From the NCBI GenBank assembly GCA_963703385.1, contig OY969816.1, forward strand, positions 2,666,001-2,730,000: a DNA stretch of 64,000 nt, written 5' to 3'. Below the pieces are notes generated by a model. That model worked only from the letters and a program-made list of their open reading frames with translations. It was not told the origin of the DNA and did not search any database. Within the stretch, counting starts at the first letter, position 1; each line of letters begins with the position of its first letter. Both the position numbers and the translations under genes were made by a program. Source of the DNA: Rhodoblastus sp963703385 (GTDB lineage Bacteria; Pseudomonadota; Alphaproteobacteria; Rhizobiales; Beijerinckiaceae). Shown piece by piece: positions 8,107 through 16,000 of this stretch.

Positions 8107-8600
8107 TTTACACTCAGGCGTGAGGGTCGATCTAAAGACCGGTTTTCATGCCAACGCAGAAAAACAGCGAGCATCGGACGCATAACCGTCGTGCACAAAC
8201 AAAAAGTTTAATATGTTATCCACAGATTAGCTACTGCTTAAGCGAAGCAAAACGCGCGTCCGTTTACGGGCCCTCGCAACTTCTGCGCGTTGCGGTAGGT
8301 TCAAATCAGATTCAACACCCGCGGGGAAACCACGGCCCTTTTTATACGCGCTCTTTAGCGTTTGGCCGAAGGGAAAATAAGAAAATATGGCCATCGATCC
8401 AAGCCGATTGCGTTGGATCATGATGTGAGAATAGCCCGAGCGCTCGAAAACGACCGCCGAATGTCCAGCATGCCCCATATCGAAAAGCGCCTTGCCCCAA
8501 GTGCTTCTAATGGCCGAACTACCGCGTGATCCGAGCCAGAATGACAGCTTCAAGGCCTTGACCTCCTGGGGTGTTCAGCCGCTGAAACCGAAGCCCCAAA
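8107..8600. other. Lower-GC intergenic patch
   Basis: About 490 bases between the outer-membrane gene and the HerA-like gene. The part at 8190-8290 is clearly more AT-rich than the surroundings and must contain the promoter for the outer-membrane gene. The only coding candidate is the TTG-started frame at 8227-8553. No RNA gene or repeat was recognised. Confidence 0.4.
8227..8553 (-). CDS. Possible small gene, function unknown
   Basis: The reverse strand holds a 108-codon frame that would start with TTG at 8553. It is preceded, seven bases away, by AGGAGGTC, the best Shine-Dalgarno match in this part of the window. The peptide (LSFWLGSRGSSAIRSTWGK, then HAGHSAVVFERSGYSHIMI) has a natural-looking composition with mixed codon use and lower GC than its neighbours, suggesting an acquired or poorly adapted gene. 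I do not recognise the family. It may be a fragment of a larger protein. The alternative is that it is non-coding and the ribosome-binding-like sequence is chance. Confidence 0.4.
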   Translation of the reverse strand: MKLSFWLGSRGSSAIRSTWGKALFDMGHAGHSAVVFERSGYSHIMIQRNRLGSMAIFSYFPFGQTLKSAYKKGRGFPAGVESDLNLPQRAEVARARKRTRVLLRLSSS

Positions 8601-10106
8601 TCATTTCATCCCGCCGGTGATCCCGCGCAGAATCTCGCGGGCGACCGCCGAGCCGACCGTTCGCGCGGCGGAGGTCGCCGCCGAGCGCAGCGCGGATTGC
8701 GCCAATGACGGCCTTTTGCCTCGGGACTGGAACAGATCGCCGAGGCCGGCGCCGATTTTCGACAACAGGCCGCCTTGCGGCGCGTCGGCGCCGACCGGCG
8801 CGCCCGACGCGCGCCCCTGCGCCCGCGCCTGAAGAATTTCGAAGGCCAATTCGCGATCGACCGTTTGGTCATATTTGCCCTTGAACGGGCTCGAGTCCTG
8901 GACTTCCCGCAATTCCGAATCTTTGATCGGGCCGACGCGCGACTGTGGCGGCGCGATTCTTGCGCGCGCAACCATCGCCGGGGCGCCCGAACCTTCGAGC
9001 ATGGAAACCAGAGCCTCGCCGACATTGAGTTTTGTTATGGCGTCCGCGGTGTCGAAAGACGGATTCTGCCTAAAGGTCTCGGCGGCGGTGCGCACCGCCT
9101 TCTGGTCGCGCGGGGTGAAGGCGCGGAGCGCGTGCTGGGTGCGGTTGCCGAGCTGGCCGAGCACGACATCCGGCACGTCGAGCGGGCTTTGGGTGACGAA
9201 ATAGACCCCGACGCCCTTGCTGCGGATCAGCCGCACCACCTGTTCGATCGCGGCAAGCAGCGGTTTGGGCGCATCGTTGAACAGAAGATGGGCTTCGTCG
9301 AAGAAGAAGACCAGCTTGGGCTTGTCGGGGTCGCCGACCTCGGGCAGCCGGGCGAAGAGTTCCGAGAGCAGCCAGAACAAAAAAGTCGCATAGAGATCGG
9401 GGCTGCGGATCAGCTTTTCCGCCTTCAGGATATGGATGAAGCCGCGTCCGTCGATGTCGGGCTTGAGCAGGTCCATGATGTCGAGCGCCGGCTCGCCGAA
9501 GAATTTTTCCGCGCCCTGGTTCTCCAGCACCAGCAATTGCCGCTGGATCGCGCCGGTCGAGGCCGCCGAGACATTGCCATAGCGCTGCTGGAGGTCGGAG
9601 GCGTTCTGCGACACGAAGGTCAGCATGGCGCGCAGGTCTTTGAGGTCCAGCAGAGCCAGGCCCTGCTCGTCGGCGACGCGGAAGACGATGTTGAGCACGC
9701 CTTCCTGGATTTCATTGAGCTGGAGGATGCGCGCCAGCAGCAGCGGCCCCATTTCGGCGATGGTCGCGCGGACCGGATGGCCCTTTTCGCCGAACAGGTC
9801 CCAGAACACGCAGCGGAACTGGTCGGGCTCATAAGGGACGCCGATTTCCTGCGCCCGCGCGACAAAAGGTTTGGCGCCGTCGCCGGGCATGGCGATGCCC
9901 GACAGGTCGCCCTTGACGTCGGCGGCGAACACGCAAGTTCCGGCGTTGCAAAAACCTTCGGCGAGCTTTTGCAGGGTCACGGTCTTGCCCGTGCCGGTCG
10001 CGCCGGCGACGAGCCCGTGGCGGTTGCCATAGCGCAGCAGCAGATAGATGTAATCCTCGGCCTTGCCGACGAGGATTTGGCCGGGGACGTTCTGCGGATC
10101 GGACAT
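8601..10106 (-). CDS. HerA-like helicase/ATPase, DUF853 (YjgR) family
   Basis: A 501-residue FtsK/HerA superfamily ATPase. Walker A is GATGTGKT (residues 35-42) and the Walker B region is KPKLVFFFDEAHLLF. A sensor-like block, SKGVGVYFVTQSPLDVPD, is followed by GQLGNRTQHALRAFTPRDQ. This combination marks the DUF853/YjgR proteins, which are nucleotide-binding helicase-like proteins of uncertain cellular role. The C-terminal 80 residues (after FEILQARAQ) are Ala/Gly/Ser rich and probably flexible, with a short amphipathic end. ATG 10106 fits the family start (DPQNVPGQILVGKAED). No NurA-like nuclease is adjacent, so this is not the archaeal HerA-NurA pair. Confidence 0.88.
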   Translation of the reverse strand: MSDPQNVPGQILVGKAEDYIYLLLRYGNRHGLVAGATGTGKTVTLQKLAEGFCNAGTCVFAADVKGDLSGIAMPGDGAKPFVARAQEIGVPYEPDQFRCVFWDLFGEKGHPVRATIAEMGPLLLARILQLNEIQEGVLNIVFRVADEQGLALLDLKDLRAMLTFVSQNASDLQQRYGNVSAASTGAIQRQLLVLENQGAEKFFGEPALDIMDLLKPDIDGRGFIHILKAEKLIRSPDLYATFLFWLLSELFARLPEVGDPDKPKLVFFFDEAHLLFNDAPKPLLAAIEQVVRLIRSKGVGVYFVTQSPLDVPDVVLGQLGNRTQHALRAFTPRDQKAVRTAAETFRQNPSFDTADAITKLNVGEALVSMLEGSGAPAMVARARIAPPQSRVGPIKDSELREVQDSSPFKGKYDQTVDRELAFEILQARAQGRASGAPVGADAPQGGLLSKIGAGLGDLFQSRGKRPSLAQSALRSAATSAARTVGSAVAREILRGITGGMK

Positions 10107-10189
10107 CTTTGCGCCTTTGCGACAGCGAATCCCGGCGAGATTAGCGCGCCCGGACGCGAAAGACGATGCCGGGCATGGGCCGGGTCAGC

Positions 10190-10212
10190 TCCCTCCCCTT
10201 TGTGGGGAGGGA
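10190..10212. repeat. Hairpin (9-bp arms) upstream of the MFS-like gene
   Basis: TCCCTCCCC (10190-10198) and GGGGAGGGA (10204-10212) form a perfect 9-bp stem around TTTGT. Such short C/G stems are common extragenic repeats in this group. Its position argues that the downstream transporter starts after it. Confidence 0.7.
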
Positions 10213-10264
10213 ATCGGCGGCGGGGAAATCGGCGAAAAGGCGTGGACAGAAGCCGGATTTCCGC

Positions 10265-11596
10265 TTGATAAAATGGCCGAGCGTCGAATTTTTCCGGGAG
10301 GGCGCCGCGATCGAGAACGCCGCGACGAAAATCATCCTGCTCGCCCCTGCCGAGCGCCGAAGAATCTTCCTCTATCTTGGCGCCCTGGTCTGCCTGCTCG
10401 CTTTCGGCGATCCCAACGGCGGGCTGATGGACGTCTCGATCAGCTTCATGCTGAAGAACAAATTGCATCTGGCGCCGCAGGACATGGCGCGCTTTCGCCT
10501 GTTCGTCGCGCTTCCGCTCTATTTCGCCGGCTTGTTCGGATTCTTGCGCGACAGGCTCAACCCTTTCGGCATGAAGGACCGCGGCTTTCTTGTCCTGTTC
10601 GGCTCGGCTGGCGCGTCGCTCTATCTGGTTTTCGCTTTCCTGCCGGTTTCCGCCACGCGCCTGCTGATCGCCCTGCCGCTGCTCACCTGCGCCTTTCTCA
10701 TGCTCAGCAGCGCCCTGAACGGCCTCGCCTCGGCGCTGGGCCAGCAGCACGCCATGTCCGGCCGCATCAGCGCCCTGTGGAACAGTTTCGCCGCCTTGCC
10801 GGGCGTCGCCGCTTTTCTCGCCGGCGGCTGGGTCAGCGACCGGCTCGAGACCCTGGGCCTGAACCAGGCGGCGCGGCTGCTCTTTCTCGGCGGCGCGGCG
10901 ATCCTGTGCGCCGTCGCTCTTTATGGCTTGTTGCGGCCAAAAGCGGTGTTCGACAATCTCGCCAAGGAACGGCCGGAAACAACGCGGATTCGCGACGATC
11001 TCAAACGGCTGTTGCGCCACCGCCCGATCTATCCGGCGCTGGCGATCTGGCTGTTGTGGAATTTCGCCCCCGGCGCGCAGACGCCGCTGCAATATTACCT
11101 GCAAAACACCCTCCATGCGCCGGACAGCATGTGGGGCGCGTGGAACGCCATTTTCGCCGCCTCCTTCCTTCCCCCTTTCCTGCTTTATGCCGTCCTCTGC
11201 CGGCGCTTCGCGCTGAAAAGCCTGCTGGTCTGGGGGACATTGGCGGCGATTCCGCAATTCACGCCGCTGCTGTTGGTCCATGACGCCCAAGGCGCGCTGC
11301 TCGCCGCCGCGCCGATGGGACTGATGGGCGGCGTCGCCACGGCGGCCTATATGGACCTGCTGATCCGCTCCTGCCCGCCCGGTCTGCAGGGAACGACCCT
11401 GATGCTGTCCGGCGGGCTTTATTATGTCGCCTCGCGCTTCGGCGACGTGCTGGGGACCGTCCTCTATCAGGCCTTCGGCGGTTTTTTCGTCTGCGTCGCC
11501 ATGATCACCGCCGTCTATGCCATGATCCTGCCGCTGATCCTGGTCGTTCCCAAAAAGATGATCTCTTATGCCGACGGCCATGTCCCGCAAGGGTGA
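10265..11596 (+). CDS. MFS-type membrane transporter
   Basis: About 440 residues with eleven to twelve hydrophobic segments spread over the whole length (FLYLGALVCLLAFG; LFVALPLYFAGLFGFL; ALPLLTCAFLMLSSALNGLA; AILCAVALYGLL; ALLAAAPMGLMGGVATAAYM and others). A basic cytoplasmic loop near the middle (RIRDDLKRLLRHRPIYPAL) divides two six-helix halves, as in the major facilitator superfamily. The layout recalls the folate-biopterin (BT1) type but no diagnostic motif is certain. The frame is open from ATG 10166, but that start would place a palindromic repeat inside the coding region. I therefore prefer a start downstream; TTG 10265 is tentative. Confidence 0.65.
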   Translation: MIKWPSVEFFREGAAIENAATKIILLAPAERRRIFLYLGALVCLLAFGDPNGGLMDVSISFMLKNKLHLAPQDMARFRLFVALPLYFAGLFGFLRDRLNPFGMKDRGFLVLFGSAGASLYLVFAFLPVSATRLLIALPLLTCAFLMLSSALNGLASALGQQHAMSGRISALWNSFAALPGVAAFLAGGWVSDRLETLGLNQAARLLFLGGAAILCAVALYGLLRPKAVFDNLAKERPETTRIRDDLKRLLRHRPIYPALAIWLLWNFAPGAQTPLQYYLQNTLHAPDSMWGAWNAIFAASFLPPFLLYAVLCRRFALKSLLVWGTLAAIPQFTPLLLVHDAQGALLAAAPMGLMGGVATAAYMDLLIRSCPPGLQGTTLMLSGGLYYVASRFGDVLGTVLYQAFGGFFVCVAMITAVYAMILPLILVVPKKMISYADGHVPQG

Positions 11597-11697
11597 CGCG
11601 CCTGTCGTCGCCGCAATTTGACGCAGATCACGCTCGGCGCGCGCGCCGGCTGCGACAGGCCTTTCATTTGGCTGAGGAAAAAGTTAAAGCAGCTGGC

Positions 11698-12813
11698 ATG
11701 ATCTGGCTCGTCTTCGCGCTCCTGACCGGGGCCGCCATCCTGACCATTCTCTGGCCGCTCTCACGTCCCGCGCCCAAGGCGCGCGAAGACGCGGCCGATG
11801 TCGCCTTCTATCGCGATCAGATCGCGGAGATCGACGCCGAGTTCGAACGCGGCGGGCTCGACAGGGACCAGGCGCAAGCCGCCAAGGCGCTGGCCGGGCG
11901 CCGGCTGCTCGCCGTCGCGCCCGAAGAATCCGCGACCGGATCTTCGCCGAAGGCGCGGAAAATCGCGGCCGCCATCGCCCTCGTCGCGATCCCGGCGCTG
12001 GCGCTCGGGCTTTACCAGAAAATCGGACATCCCGACTTGACGGACATGCCGCTCGAGGCGCGGATGACCGCCCCGCCGGCGCAGCAGGACTTTGCCGCCG
12101 TGGTCGCGCGGATGGAGGCCCATATCAAGGCCCATCCCGACGACGCCCGCGCGCTGGAGCTGATGGCGCCGGTCTATCTGCGCATGGGCCGCTTCGACGA
12201 CGCCGTGAACGCAAGAAGGAAGATCATCGAGTTGCGCGGCGAAACGCCGCAGCGTCTGGTGGAATATGCCGAAGCCCTGTCCTACGCCAATGACGGGACG
12301 ATCCCGCCCGAAGCCGAAACGCAATTGCAGCGCGCGTTAAAACTGGACCCCAAGAACGCGGGCGCCCGCTTTTATCTTGGGCTCGCAGCGGCGCAGAACG
12401 GCGACAAGGGCAAGGCGCGCAAGATCTGGAGCGAACTGCTGCCCGACCTGCAGGGGGACGCGGCGGCGCAGCAGGAGGTCAAGCAGAAGCTCGCGCTGCT
12501 CGACGCGCCGGCGGAGCCGGGAGCCTCGCAAGGCGCGCCGCCTTCGGGCGAGGCCGCGGCGATCGCTTCCGCGGCGCCCGAGGCGCAGCAGAAGATCATC
12601 CGCAGCATGGTCGAGCGCCTGGCCCAGCGCCTCGCCGGCCAGGGCGGGAGCGCGGACGAATGGCTTCGCCTCATTCGCGCCTATAAAGTGTTGAATGAAA
12701 CGGACAAGGCGCAAAATTCATACGATCAGGCGCTCAAGGCGCTCGCCGGCGACGCGGCGGCGCGGGAGAAACTCGTCGCCTCGGCCAAGGACATGGGATT
12801 GCGCACGCCATGA
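11698..12813 (+). CDS. ccmI: Cytochrome c biogenesis protein CcmI (CycH)
   Basis: A 371-residue protein beginning MIWLVFALLTGAAILTILWPL, the first membrane helix typical of CcmI. A short loop (AFYRDQIAEIDAEFERGGL) and a second helix (about residues 88-105, KIAAAIALVAIPALALGLY) follow, then a periplasmic TPR domain of about 250 residues (repeats such as ALELMAPVYLRMGRFDDAVNARRKI). CcmI captures the C-terminus of apocytochrome c for haem ligation. The frame is open from 11593, but ATG 11698 matches the family start. It heads the ccmI-ccmE-ccmF-ccmH operon, and its stop overlaps the ccmE start by four bases. Confidence 0.93.
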   Translation: MIWLVFALLTGAAILTILWPLSRPAPKAREDAADVAFYRDQIAEIDAEFERGGLDRDQAQAAKALAGRRLLAVAPEESATGSSPKARKIAAAIALVAIPALALGLYQKIGHPDLTDMPLEARMTAPPAQQDFAAVVARMEAHIKAHPDDARALELMAPVYLRMGRFDDAVNARRKIIELRGETPQRLVEYAEALSYANDGTIPPEAETQLQRALKLDPKNAGARFYLGLAAAQNGDKGKARKIWSELLPDLQGDAAAQQEVKQKLALLDAPAEPGASQGAPPSGEAAAIASAAPEAQQKIIRSMVERLAQRLAGQGGSADEWLRLIRAYKVLNETDKAQNSYDQALKALAGDAAAREKLVASAKDMGLRTP

Positions 12814-13304
12814 CGCGAAAGCAGAAAAGATTGACCCTGATCGGGTCCGCCGTCGGCGTGCTCGGCCTCGCCCTGGGCCTCGTGCTGTTCGCCCTGCGCG
12901 ACAATATCGTCTTCTTTTACGGCCCGACCGACATGGTCGAAAAACATGTCGGCCCCGGTGTGCGCCTGCGCATCGGCGGGCTGGTGGAAAACGGCACCCT
13001 GGTCCATCTCGCCGGCAAGAGCGTCACCTTCAAGGTCACCGACGGCAAGGACGACGTGCCGGTCGCCTATACCGGCCTGCTGCCGGACCTGTTCCGCGAA
13101 GGCCAGGGCGTGGTGGCCGAGGGCGCGCTCGACCAGGGCGGCGTGTTCCGGGCCGACAATATCCTCGCCAAGCATGACGAGCGCTACATGCCGCGCGAAG
13201 TGGTGGACGCGCTCAAGAAACAGGGCAAATGGGCGGGCTCCAGCGGACTGGCAAGCGGCCAGGCGAACGGCCAGCCGAGCGGCCAAACGGGGGCGCAAAA
13301 TTGA
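12810..13304 (+). CDS. ccmE: Haem chaperone CcmE (CycJ)
   Basis: A 164-residue type II membrane protein: a short basic N-terminus, one membrane helix (about 8-28) and a periplasmic OB-fold. It holds haem covalently and passes it to CcmF. The haem-binding His122 and Tyr126 lie in LAKHDERYMP, the family signature. The C-terminal tail after 145 is Gly/Gln/Ser rich with a loose repeat (SGQANGQPSGQTGAQ). The start overlaps the ccmI stop (ATGA) and the stop shares one base with the ccmF start, so translation is coupled. Confidence 0.95.
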   Translation: MTRKQKRLTLIGSAVGVLGLALGLVLFALRDNIVFFYGPTDMVEKHVGPGVRLRIGGLVENGTLVHLAGKSVTFKVTDGKDDVPVAYTGLLPDLFREGQGVVAEGALDQGGVFRADNILAKHDERYMPREVVDALKKQGKWAGSSGLASGQANGQPSGQTGAQN

Positions 13305-15286
13305 TGATCGTCGAAGTCGGACATTATGCGCTGGTTCTGGCGCTGGCTCTGTCGCTGATGCAGGCCGTCCTGCCGTTCTGGGGAGCGCGGACCCATGACG
13401 CGAGGCTGATGGCGACGGCGCGGCCGGCGGCCATGATCCAATTCGCCCTCGTCGCTTTGTCCTATGCGGCGCTGACCTACGCCCATGTCGTCTCGGATTT
13501 CTCGCTGGTCAATGTGGTCGAGAATTCGGCCTCGACCAAGCCGCTGCTTTACAAGATTTCCGGCGTCTGGGGGAACCACGAGGGCTCGATGATGCTGTGG
13601 GTCCTGATCCTGGCGATCTGCGGCGCGGCCATGGCGGCTTTTTCCCGCGCCATCCCGCCGCGCCTGCTCGCCGACGCCCTTTCGGTCCAGGGCGTGCTCG
13701 GCGCGGCCTTCCTGGCGTTCATCCTGCTGACCTCCAATCCCTTCCTGCGCCTGGTCCCGCCGCCGATCGAGGGCCAGGGCCTCAACCCGATCCTGCAGGA
13801 CCCCGGCCTCGCCATCCATCCACCCCTGCTCTATCTCGGCTATGTCGGCTTCTCGATCGTGTTCTCGCTGGCGGCGGCGGCGCTGATCGGCGGCCGGCTC
13901 GACGCCGCCTTCGCCCGCTTCATCCGGCCCTGGGCGCTCGCCGCCTGGTGTTTCCTGACGCTCGGCATCGCCATGGGCTCCTATTGGGCCTATTACACCC
14001 TCGGCTGGGGCGGTTTTTGGTTCTGGGACCCGGTCGAGAACGCCTCGCTGATGCCCTGGCTCGCCGGCACGGCGCTGCTCCATTCGGCGGCGGTGATGGA
14101 GAAGCGCGAGGCGCTGAAAGTCTGGACGATCTTTCTGGCCATCGTCACTTTCTCGCTGTCGCTGCTCGGCACGTTCCTGGTGCGTTCGGGCGTGCTGACC
14201 TCGGTCCATTCCTTCGCCAGCGACCCGCGCCGCGGCCTGTTCATCCTCGCCATACTGGTGATGTTCATCGGCGGCGCGCTGTTCCTGTTCATGCTGCGCG
14301 CCTCCTCGCTCAAGCAGGGCGGCCTGTTCGCGCCGATCTCGCGCGAGGGCGCGCTGGTGGTGAACAATCTGCTGCTCACCGCGGCCTGCGCGGCGGTTCT
14401 GGTCGGCACGCTCTATCCTCTGGCGCTCGAATCGATCAACGGCGACAAGATTTCCGTCGGCGCGCCCTTCTTCAACCGGACCTTCGGGCCGCTGTTCGCG
14501 CCGATCCTGCTGCTGGCGCCGCTCGGCCAGCTGCTGGCGTGGAAGCGCGGCGATTTTCTCGCCGCCGCGCAAAGGCTGTTCTTCGCGGCCGGACTCGGCC
14601 TCGCGGCCATGGCGGTCTTCGCCGCCCTCCATGGCGCGCCGGTGATGGCCGTGGCCGGCTCCGGCGTCGCCGTCTATCTGATCGTCGGCGCCTTTGTCGA
14701 AATTTTCGGCCGCATTTTTCCATCCGGTTTCGGCGCGGCGAAAAACGCTTTCTTCCGCGCCAGGGGCCTGCCGCTCTCGGCCTGGGGATCGGCTCTCGCC
14801 CATGCCGGCCTTGGCCTGTCCATGCTCGGCATAGCGGCGACCGGCTGGGGGGTGGAGAAGATCGTGGCGATGAAGCAGGGCGACGTTTACGACGTCGGCC
14901 CCTACCAGATCGAGATCATCGGCGTCACCACCGACCAGGGCCCGAATTATCAGGAAACCGTCGCCCATATGAGCGTGAAGCGCGACGGCCAAGTCGTGGC
15001 CCTGCTCGCGCCGTCCAAGCGCTTCTTCGCGACCCGGCGGATGGGCACCGCCCAGGCCGGCATCGTGACGCTCAATCTCGGCCAGATCTATGTCAGCGTC
15101 GCCGAGCCCAATCCGAACGACGCGATCGACGCGCGGCTCTATTGGAAGCCGCTGGTCTCGCTGATCTGGATCGGCGCCCTGGTCATGGCTTTCGGCGGCC
15201 TGCTGAGCCTCAGCGACCGGCGTCTGCGCGTAGGCGTCGCCCGCCGCGCGGCAAAAATTCAAATCGCGGCGCAGGCGGCGGAATGA
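13304..15286 (+). CDS. ccmF: Haem lyase subunit CcmF (CycK)
   Basis: A 660-residue polytopic membrane protein and the core of the cytochrome c haem lyase. The tryptophan-rich WWD-type motif is present as WGGFWFWDPVENASLMPWL, preceded by SYWAYYTLGWGG. Conserved histidine-containing segments (GVWGNHEGSMMLWVL and PGLAIHPPLLYLGY) should ligate haem. The frame is open from 13229, but the family start is MIVEVGHYALVLAL at 13304. The gene overlaps ccmE by one base and ccmH by four bases. No ccmABCD or ccmG is seen in this window, so they are encoded elsewhere. Confidence 0.95.
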   Translation: MIVEVGHYALVLALALSLMQAVLPFWGARTHDARLMATARPAAMIQFALVALSYAALTYAHVVSDFSLVNVVENSASTKPLLYKISGVWGNHEGSMMLWVLILAICGAAMAAFSRAIPPRLLADALSVQGVLGAAFLAFILLTSNPFLRLVPPPIEGQGLNPILQDPGLAIHPPLLYLGYVGFSIVFSLAAAALIGGRLDAAFARFIRPWALAAWCFLTLGIAMGSYWAYYTLGWGGFWFWDPVENASLMPWLAGTALLHSAAVMEKREALKVWTIFLAIVTFSLSLLGTFLVRSGVLTSVHSFASDPRRGLFILAILVMFIGGALFLFMLRASSLKQGGLFAPISREGALVVNNLLLTAACAAVLVGTLYPLALESINGDKISVGAPFFNRTFGPLFAPILLLAPLGQLLAWKRGDFLAAAQRLFFAAGLGLAAMAVFAALHGAPVMAVAGSGVAVYLIVGAFVEIFGRIFPSGFGAAKNAFFRARGLPLSAWGSALAHAGLGLSMLGIAATGWGVEKIVAMKQGDVYDVGPYQIEIIGVTTDQGPNYQETVAHMSVKRDGQVVALLAPSKRFFATRRMGTAQAGIVTLNLGQIYVSVAEPNPNDAIDARLYWKPLVSLIWIGALVMAFGGLLSLSDRRLRVGVARRAAKIQIAAQAAE

Positions 15287-15882
15287 TGAAAAGGTTTTGG
15301 CATTTCCCCCTCAGCCGGCATCGCTTTGCCGTAGCTCGGCGCACGCGCCGAGCGTCGCCGAGGAACGGGCGCGCAAAGCGCGCCCTATGGAGGAACGGGC
15401 GCGCGAAGCGCGCCCTGTGGCTCGCCGTGACGGTCCTCGTGTTGCTGCGCGCCGCCCCCGCCCTGGCGGTCGAACCAGGCGAAATGCTCAAGGACCCCAA
15501 GCTGGAGCAGCGCGCGCGCAAAATTTCGGAAGGGTTGCGCTGCCTCGTCTGCCAGAACGAGTTGATCGACGATTCCGGCGCCCAGCTTGCCCACGACCTG
15601 CGCGTCCTGGTGCGCGATCGGCTGAAGGCCGGCGACAGCGACCAGCAGGTCAAGGATTATCTTGTCTCCCGCTACGGCAATTTCATCCTGCTGAAGCCGC
15701 CTTTCGAATGGGACACTTTGCTGTTGTGGCTTTCCCCCTTCGCCATTCTGGCGCTCGGCGCGGGCGCGGCCCTGCGCAATCGCCGCAAGGGCCGGGAATC
15801 GGATGACGACAAGCCCGCCACGCCCTTGTCGGAGGAAGAAAGCGCTCGCCTGAACAGCCTGCTGGAGGATGGGCAGGCGTAG
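15283..15882 (+). CDS. ccmH: Cytochrome c biogenesis protein CcmH (CycL)
   Basis: A 199-residue protein with the redox motif RCLVCQN (Cys87 and Cys90), a DSGAQLAHDLR helix bundle and a C-terminal membrane helix (about 145-163). CcmH reduces or presents apocytochrome c to the CcmF/CcmI lyase. The N-terminus is abnormal: before the signal helix (LAVTVLVLLRAAPALA, about 47-62) there are 46 residues instead of the usual few. They contain a tandemly repeated peptide RNGRAKRALW, encoded by a duplicated palindromic element. Two adjacent ATGs (15283, 15286) overlap the ccmF stop. Confidence 0.93.
   Translation: MMKRFWHFPLSRHRFAVARRTRRASPRNGRAKRALWRNGRAKRALWLAVTVLVLLRAAPALAVEPGEMLKDPKLEQRARKISEGLRCLVCQNELIDDSGAQLAHDLRVLVRDRLKAGDSDQQVKDYLVSRYGNFILLKPPFEWDTLLLWLSPFAILALGAGAALRNRRKGRESDDDKPATPLSEEESARLNSLLEDGQA
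15334..15420. repeat. Palindromic repeats inserted in the ccmH coding region
   Basis: Three hairpins lie in the 5' part of ccmH. The first has GCTCGGCGC (15334-15342) and GCGCCGAGC (15345-15353). Two consecutive 30-base copies follow exactly (15361-15390 and 15391-15420), differing at two positions. Each contains GGGCGCGC and GCGCGCCC around AAA or GAA. The 30-base length keeps the frame and adds the decapeptide RNGRAKRALW twice. Confidence 0.9.
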
Positions 15883-16000
15883 CTTACCAAAATTTCATCC
15901 CGCCGAAACAGCCATGTAAGCCGGCGACTCCCATATTCCTTTGCGAAGCGCGGCGCGATTCGCCGCGTCCGCTGATGTCTTAAGGTCTATGGAGCCCTCA

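Noticed and set aside
8148..8423. A 91-codon plus-strand frame in the low-GC patch
   Set aside because: No ribosome binding site and no recognisable protein features; the opposite-strand TTG frame is a better candidate.
13184..15262. A 692-codon open frame antisense to ccmF
   Set aside because: Its composition (runs of Arg, Gln, Asp, Glu, Gly) is the usual mirror of GC-rich coding DNA. ccmF on the other strand is certain.
15900..16000. A heat-shock (sigma-32) promoter before degP
   Set aside because: CCCATAT resembles the -10 element, but I found no CTTG-type -35 element at the right distance.
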